Virus record (IMG/VR): IMGVR_UViG_3300025666_000024
Location: 1 to 36,379 of that record
DNA: 36,379 nt
Source of the DNA: a virus
Reading direction: 5' to 3' (one strand)
Both the position numbers and the translations under genes were made by a program. Of the stretch, positions 33,206 to 36,379 are shown one piece after another. Position 1 is the first letter of the stretch; each line of letters starts with the position of its first letter. The notes under the pieces were generated by a model. The model saw only the letters and a list, made by a program, of their open reading frames with translations, did not search any database and was not told the DNA's origin.

Positions 33206-33894
33206 TAGTGTGCTACCCAACAAGTGGATGTGTCAAAGTTATTCAAAGCCATATCTGACCCGTTTTGAGCGGTTGCTGTTGAATCAGGACTGCTTTGATT
33301 GAAGTTAATGTATTGCTTAGGCGTTCCGCTAATAACTGTGGTTGGATTATTTCCTGCACCACCGTTGTATATGTCTTGGACTTCAGTAAGCGTAACCGTT
33401 TCTTCGCTTACAAACCAATCGTCAATCGTACCATCTAACATGAGCGATACTGAGTTACCCCGCCTGCCCATATATCGATAGGAAAAGATGTTTGTATTTG
33501 TTCCCACCGTACCGTAATCAACTCCATCAATTACTAACTTGATTACGCCTGAAACTCTATAATAGCAGTAGTGATGCCAATCGCTGTTCGCGCTCCAATT
33601 ATAGTTGGTGTCGTAATTTGCTCCGTTTACCCTGATTCGGAGACGATTTATGGCAGCGTTTAAAATGTAGTCTGATTCAGTGGCAGATGTTACAATGAAT
33701 TGAGTCGCAGCACCACCTCCTGTTAAGGTACTTTTAAACCACCAAGAAATAATGAAGTCACCTGTTACATCTACGTCAACAGCAGGGTCGGTAAGTAGAT
33801 AATCATTAACACCGTCAAATAACAAAGCGTTTTCAAAGTCATATGCACCACCACCACCACTCGAACTTGTTGCCCCAAAGTTTAATCCTAACAT
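33205..33894 (-). CDS. LamG-like (concanavalin A-type) lectin protein, probable receptor-binding part
   Basis: The protein has 229 residues. After a Gly/Ser-rich start, residues about 20-175 form a concanavalin A-like beta-sandwich: ALLFDGVNDYLLTD, then FIISWWFKS, then WHHYCYYRVSG, LVIDGVDYG and LDGTIDDWFVSEETVTLTEV, the usual LamG ending. Such domains bind sugars. It follows the tail fibre gene by 3 bases and an A/T leader, which suggests it is a tip or accessory to the fibre that touches host surface glycans. There is no signal peptide. Fold call is good; ligand is unknown. Confidence 0.75.
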   Translation of the reverse strand: MLGLNFGATSSSGGGGAYDFENALLFDGVNDYLLTDPAVDVDVTGDFIISWWFKSTLTGGGAATQFIVTSATESDYILNAAINRLRIRVNGANYDTNYNWSANSDWHHYCYYRVSGVIKLVIDGVDYGTVGTNTNIFSYRYMGRRGNSVSLMLDGTIDDWFVSEETVTLTEVQDIYNGGAGNNPTTVISGTPKQYINFNQSSPDSTATAQNGSDMALNNFDTSTCWVAH

Positions 33895-33897
33895 ATA

Positions 33898-36006
33898 TTA
33901 TATTTTACCAACAATTATCCAGTTGTTTACTGTTATTTGTTTCAATGTTGCCCCACCCCATTGTGCTGTAATTGGAATGGCAGTGTTTGCACCATTTAAG
34001 TTAACCCCTAACGCTGGGGTTATTGTTACCACACCTGCACCTGCTTGAATTATGTCAATCTCTGTACCTACAGGAAATGCTTGTGCTGTATTTAATAGAA
34101 TATTTACAGTTACCGCTAAAGCACTATCAGAGTATATAAAAGTACCCTCGTGTGTGCCTAGTGTTAGGTCTATAGTTGCAGTTGTGTCAGTAACTATTGG
34201 TCTTTTACCTGTTATGTCTTGATTGCCTGTTATAGCTCCAGTCATTGCTCCACCTGCTAATGGTAATGCTGTTGCCCCAAGTGCTGCCCCTGCTGTAACT
34301 GTTGCAACTGCCACCGAATTTATAGTGGCTACCGTTGTTACTCCTGTGTTGTCAATTGTAACATCCCCTGACATTGCAACCGATGCTGCTTGATTTGAGG
34401 CGTTACCTAAAAACATCTTAGCCGAATCAAGGTTTGGCGTTGCGTTTGCCCTGCCTGCGCCACCTACTCTGATGATGCCAGCACTTGGGTGACTTCTGAT
34501 GACTCTACCGATGTTCTGAATGGCTGCTAACTCTCCGCTTGGTGGTGTGTCTGTCAACTCACCTGGTGATGTTGAAACGTATAGTGTATCGCCTTCACTA
34601 AACGCTGATGTGTTTAGACCTGTCAAGTTTCCTAAAGTCACTACTTCACAAGCTGCATTGTTATTTGAGTCCGCATAGACTAAACCAAATGCTGGTCTTG
34701 CAGTAGCATCATCCGCGTCTGCTAAATCGACAAGCGCTACTTCACCGCTTACTCCTGTAATTGAAACAACCTTGCCTTTTAGTAAGGTCGCTCCGCTTTC
34801 GTTTTTTGCCTCAAATCTAACCGCGCCATTCAAGTCACCGATAAAATCATCTGACGTTACTGTGCCTGTGATGTTTATATCACCTGTGCCTGTTATATCG
34901 TAGGTATTTAAATCTAAGTCACCGCCCAACTGTGGAGTAGTGTCATCGACTACCGCAGCAATACCACCACCTACTGTAGCGAATGATAACTGCCCAGCAC
35001 CATCTGTTTTTAGTACTTGGTCTATTGTTCCATCTGCTTGTGGGTAGCTGATGCCATCTAATATAACACTACCTGTAGTATCAGGTGTTATTGAAATATT
35101 TCCACCAGCCCCTGACACAATACTGTTACCATTGACATCTAGGTTTCCACTAAGTACTGGTAAAGCATCACCCGAAACACTACTTAATTTATTGTTAAAT
35201 GTGTTCCAATCAGTTGAAGTTAAGTACCCATCTACTGACGTTGTTGCTTGTGTTATTGTCAAGTCAGGGGTTGTAGTGCCGTTTGTAACCGATAAAGGTG
35301 CATTAGTTGTCACTTCAGTTACTGTTCCACTACCACCTACTGTAGCGAATGATAACTGCCCTGCTCCGTTGGTCTGAAGCACTTGTCCTCCTGTTCCATC
35401 TGCTTGTGGGTACTTAATACCATCTAATACAACATTACCCGCAGCATCAGGCGTTATCTTTATGTCTTGTCCACCATTTGAAACAATACTGTTAGTGTTG
35501 ACATCTAGGTTTCCACTAAGCACAGGTAGAGGGTCACCCGAAACACTAGTTAATTTGTTGTTGAACGTGGTCCAATCAGTTGAAGTTAAATAACCATTTA
35601 CTGATGTAGTTGCTGCTGCCATCGATATATCTGGTGTTGTTCCACCTGAAGAAACTACTGGTGATGTACCTGTAACGCTTGTTACTCCACCACCACCACC
35701 AGCGTATTCTGGAATATTTAGGGTACTACCCACTAAGGTAGCCGCGCCCGATGTACCAGTTGTTGTTAATGTTAACGTGTCTTGTTTTGCGTCTAATGCA
35801 CTCTGTAAATCGGTCTGGGTAGACAGCGTTCCAGTAATACTACCCCACGTTGTACCACCGCCACCACCTGAAGCTAGGTTGACGATGCTCTGGATTGTTA
35901 CAGTTTTAGTAGCCCTTGGGTTCGTTGTGTCCTCGTTGTCTATAATCAGGACATTGTCAGATACCGTTGGTACAGCCTTTACTGGATATGTGTAATTAAT
36001 TGCCAT
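33898..36006 (-). CDS. Tail fibre protein with an internal duplication
   Basis: The protein has 702 residues and is rich in Thr, Gly, Val, Asn and Asp, with many collagen-like or beta-helix-type Gly turns (SGGGGGTTWG, YAGGGGGV). Residues 108-225 and 228-347 are two copies of one module, sharing for example GYLTSTDW, LPVLSGNLDVN, YPQADGT and GAGQLSFATVGG. The rest (about 350-702) is beta-rich and ends in a segment that could be a trimerisation end (LNGANTAIPITAQWGGATLK). The N-terminus (YTYPVKAVPTVSDNVLIID) may attach to the tail. It is the likely receptor-binding fibre. The base composition and codon choice look different by eye from the neighbouring tail genes. Confidence 0.75.
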   Translation of the reverse strand: MAINYTYPVKAVPTVSDNVLIIDNEDTTNPRATKTVTIQSIVNLASGGGGGTTWGSITGTLSTQTDLQSALDAKQDTLTLTTTGTSGAATLVGSTLNIPEYAGGGGGVTSVTGTSPVVSSGGTTPDISMAAATTSVNGYLTSTDWTTFNNKLTSVSGDPLPVLSGNLDVNTNSIVSNGGQDIKITPDAAGNVVLDGIKYPQADGTGGQVLQTNGAGQLSFATVGGSGTVTEVTTNAPLSVTNGTTTPDLTITQATTSVDGYLTSTDWNTFNNKLSSVSGDALPVLSGNLDVNGNSIVSGAGGNISITPDTTGSVILDGISYPQADGTIDQVLKTDGAGQLSFATVGGGIAAVVDDTTPQLGGDLDLNTYDITGTGDINITGTVTSDDFIGDLNGAVRFEAKNESGATLLKGKVVSITGVSGEVALVDLADADDATARPAFGLVYADSNNNAACEVVTLGNLTGLNTSAFSEGDTLYVSTSPGELTDTPPSGELAAIQNIGRVIRSHPSAGIIRVGGAGRANATPNLDSAKMFLGNASNQAASVAMSGDVTIDNTGVTTVATINSVAVATVTAGAALGATALPLAGGAMTGAITGNQDITGKRPIVTDTTATIDLTLGTHEGTFIYSDSALAVTVNILLNTAQAFPVGTEIDIIQAGAGVVTITPALGVNLNGANTAIPITAQWGGATLKQITVNNWIIVGKI
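34966..35604. repeat. Duplicated module in the tail fibre gene
   Basis: Two units of about 273 bases, 35332-35604 and 34966-35238, are 366 bases apart and encode residues 135-225 and 257-347. They share long identical tracts (for example tagcgaatgataactgccc near 34978 and 35344), so the copies may recombine with each other. Confidence 0.8.
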
Positions 36007-36026
36007 TTTTTTTCTTTATATTTTTT

Positions 36027-36365
36027 TTAGTACTTACCCCTCTTGCTTTTTGGGGAAGATTTAGTGGAGCCACCCTTGCCAGCCCATAGATTTTTACATG
36101 CCCAGTACCTTGCTGACAGCTTATCGTTGGCTGAACCGCATTTATGTCGTGCCTTGAAGCTTTTCCTAGCCGCATCACTGTAATTATGCCCATATCCAGA
36201 GGCTCCGAAGTGTATTATCTTCTCTTTACCACCAGAACAGGCTTTAACCATTTTTTTCTTGCCAGGTCTGGAGGACTTTGTGGGTTTATTGCAGGACATT
36301 TTGGATTTGTCCACCATGTTTGGACCTACACCCTGGACTTTTCTACTAAGCCATGTACTGTTCAT
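36027..36365 (-). CDS. Small basic Cys/His-rich protein, 112 aa
   Basis: The ATG at 36365 is chosen; a GTG one codon earlier is also open. The protein is rich in Lys, Ser and Gly, with Cys25, Cys43, Cys76 and Cys90 and several His residues, which could bind a metal ion. The conserved core is ACSGGKEKIIHFGASGYGHN, then KSFKARHKC and ARYWACKNLW. I remember this core in small proteins of many marine phages, with no known function. The N-terminal GVGPNM matches the motif seen in other proteins here. Upstream only 14 bases are visible. Confidence 0.6.
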   Translation of the reverse strand: MNSTWLSRKVQGVGPNMVDKSKMSCNKPTKSSRPGKKKMVKACSGGKEKIIHFGASGYGHNYSDAARKSFKARHKCGSANDKLSARYWACKNLWAGKGGSTKSSPKSKRGKY

Positions 36366-36379
36366 CACTTTTTCTCTGA

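Noticed and set aside
32990-33223. Upstream TTG start (33223) for the 70-residue gene
   Set aside because: The ATG at 33205 overlaps the previous stop as TAATG, the usual junction here, so the longer form is unlikely.
35996-36193. Minus-strand open frame overlapping the Cys/His-rich gene
   Set aside because: It is out of frame with the gene carrying the conserved core, and its sequence is not protein-like.
1-36379. tRNA genes, CRISPR arrays, insertion sequences or attachment sites
   Set aside because: I saw no cloverleaf, no spaced direct repeats of CRISPR type, no transposase or integrase frame; the repeats present are inside coding regions.

Overview
The window reads as the structural, packaging and lysis part of a tailed double-stranded DNA phage (Caudoviricetes). 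Every convincing gene lies on the minus strand, so the map runs from right (36.4 kb) to left (1), with gaps of at most about 80 bases and many ATGA or TAATG stop/start overlaps. The DNA is AT-rich. Most starts that I checked lack a Shine-Dalgarno sequence and have A/T-rich leaders instead, as in Bacteroidota. The tail protein families resemble those I remember from podovirus-like and crAss-like phages of marine flavobacteria. My best guess is an uncultured marine Bacteroidota phage with a short tail; host and morphology are inferred.

Layout in transcription order: (1) 36.4-32.7 kb: a small basic Cys/His-rich protein, a tail fibre with an internal duplication, a LamG-like lectin protein, a short unknown protein and a membrane coiled-coil protein. 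(2) 32.6-30.4 kb: GroEL, then GroES (reverse of the usual order), then a putative winged-helix protein. (3) 30.4-26.4 kb: two basic or glycine-zipper proteins, a small unknown, a lysis cassette (holin candidate, small membrane protein, M15-type endolysin, single-gene spanin), another glycine-zipper protein and a short HExxH metallopeptidase-like protein. (4) 26.3-20.4 kb: two small unknowns, a protein that looks like two fused GroES folds, a small protein in the position of a small terminase, the large terminase and the portal. (5) 20.4-16.8 kb: scaffold, major capsid protein, a strong intrinsic terminator and a conserved capsid-adjacent protein. (6) 16.7-9.1 kb: four connector and tail proteins. 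(7) 9.1-1 kb: a set likely to be carried in the virion and ejected: a small internal protein, a 737-residue protein, an NlpC/P60-type cysteine peptidase and a giant multi-domain protein of more than 1,738 residues that leaves the window. That last gene carries an HExxH motif, a GNAT acetyltransferase-like segment and the start of a typical polyvalent-protein domain.

How they fit together: terminase, portal, scaffold and capsid build and fill the head. The connector and tail proteins close it. Fibre and lectin bind the cell. The NlpC/P60 enzyme and the giant protein probably act at entry, and the holin, endolysin and spanin act at exit. The phage brings its own chaperonin pair, plus a second GroES-like protein beside the terminase, probably to fold virion proteins. 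The most unusual features are these chaperonin genes, the polyvalent ejected protein, a tandem N-terminal module shared by the two neighbouring virion proteins, and a short G-x-G-[AP]-N motif recurring in several proteins.
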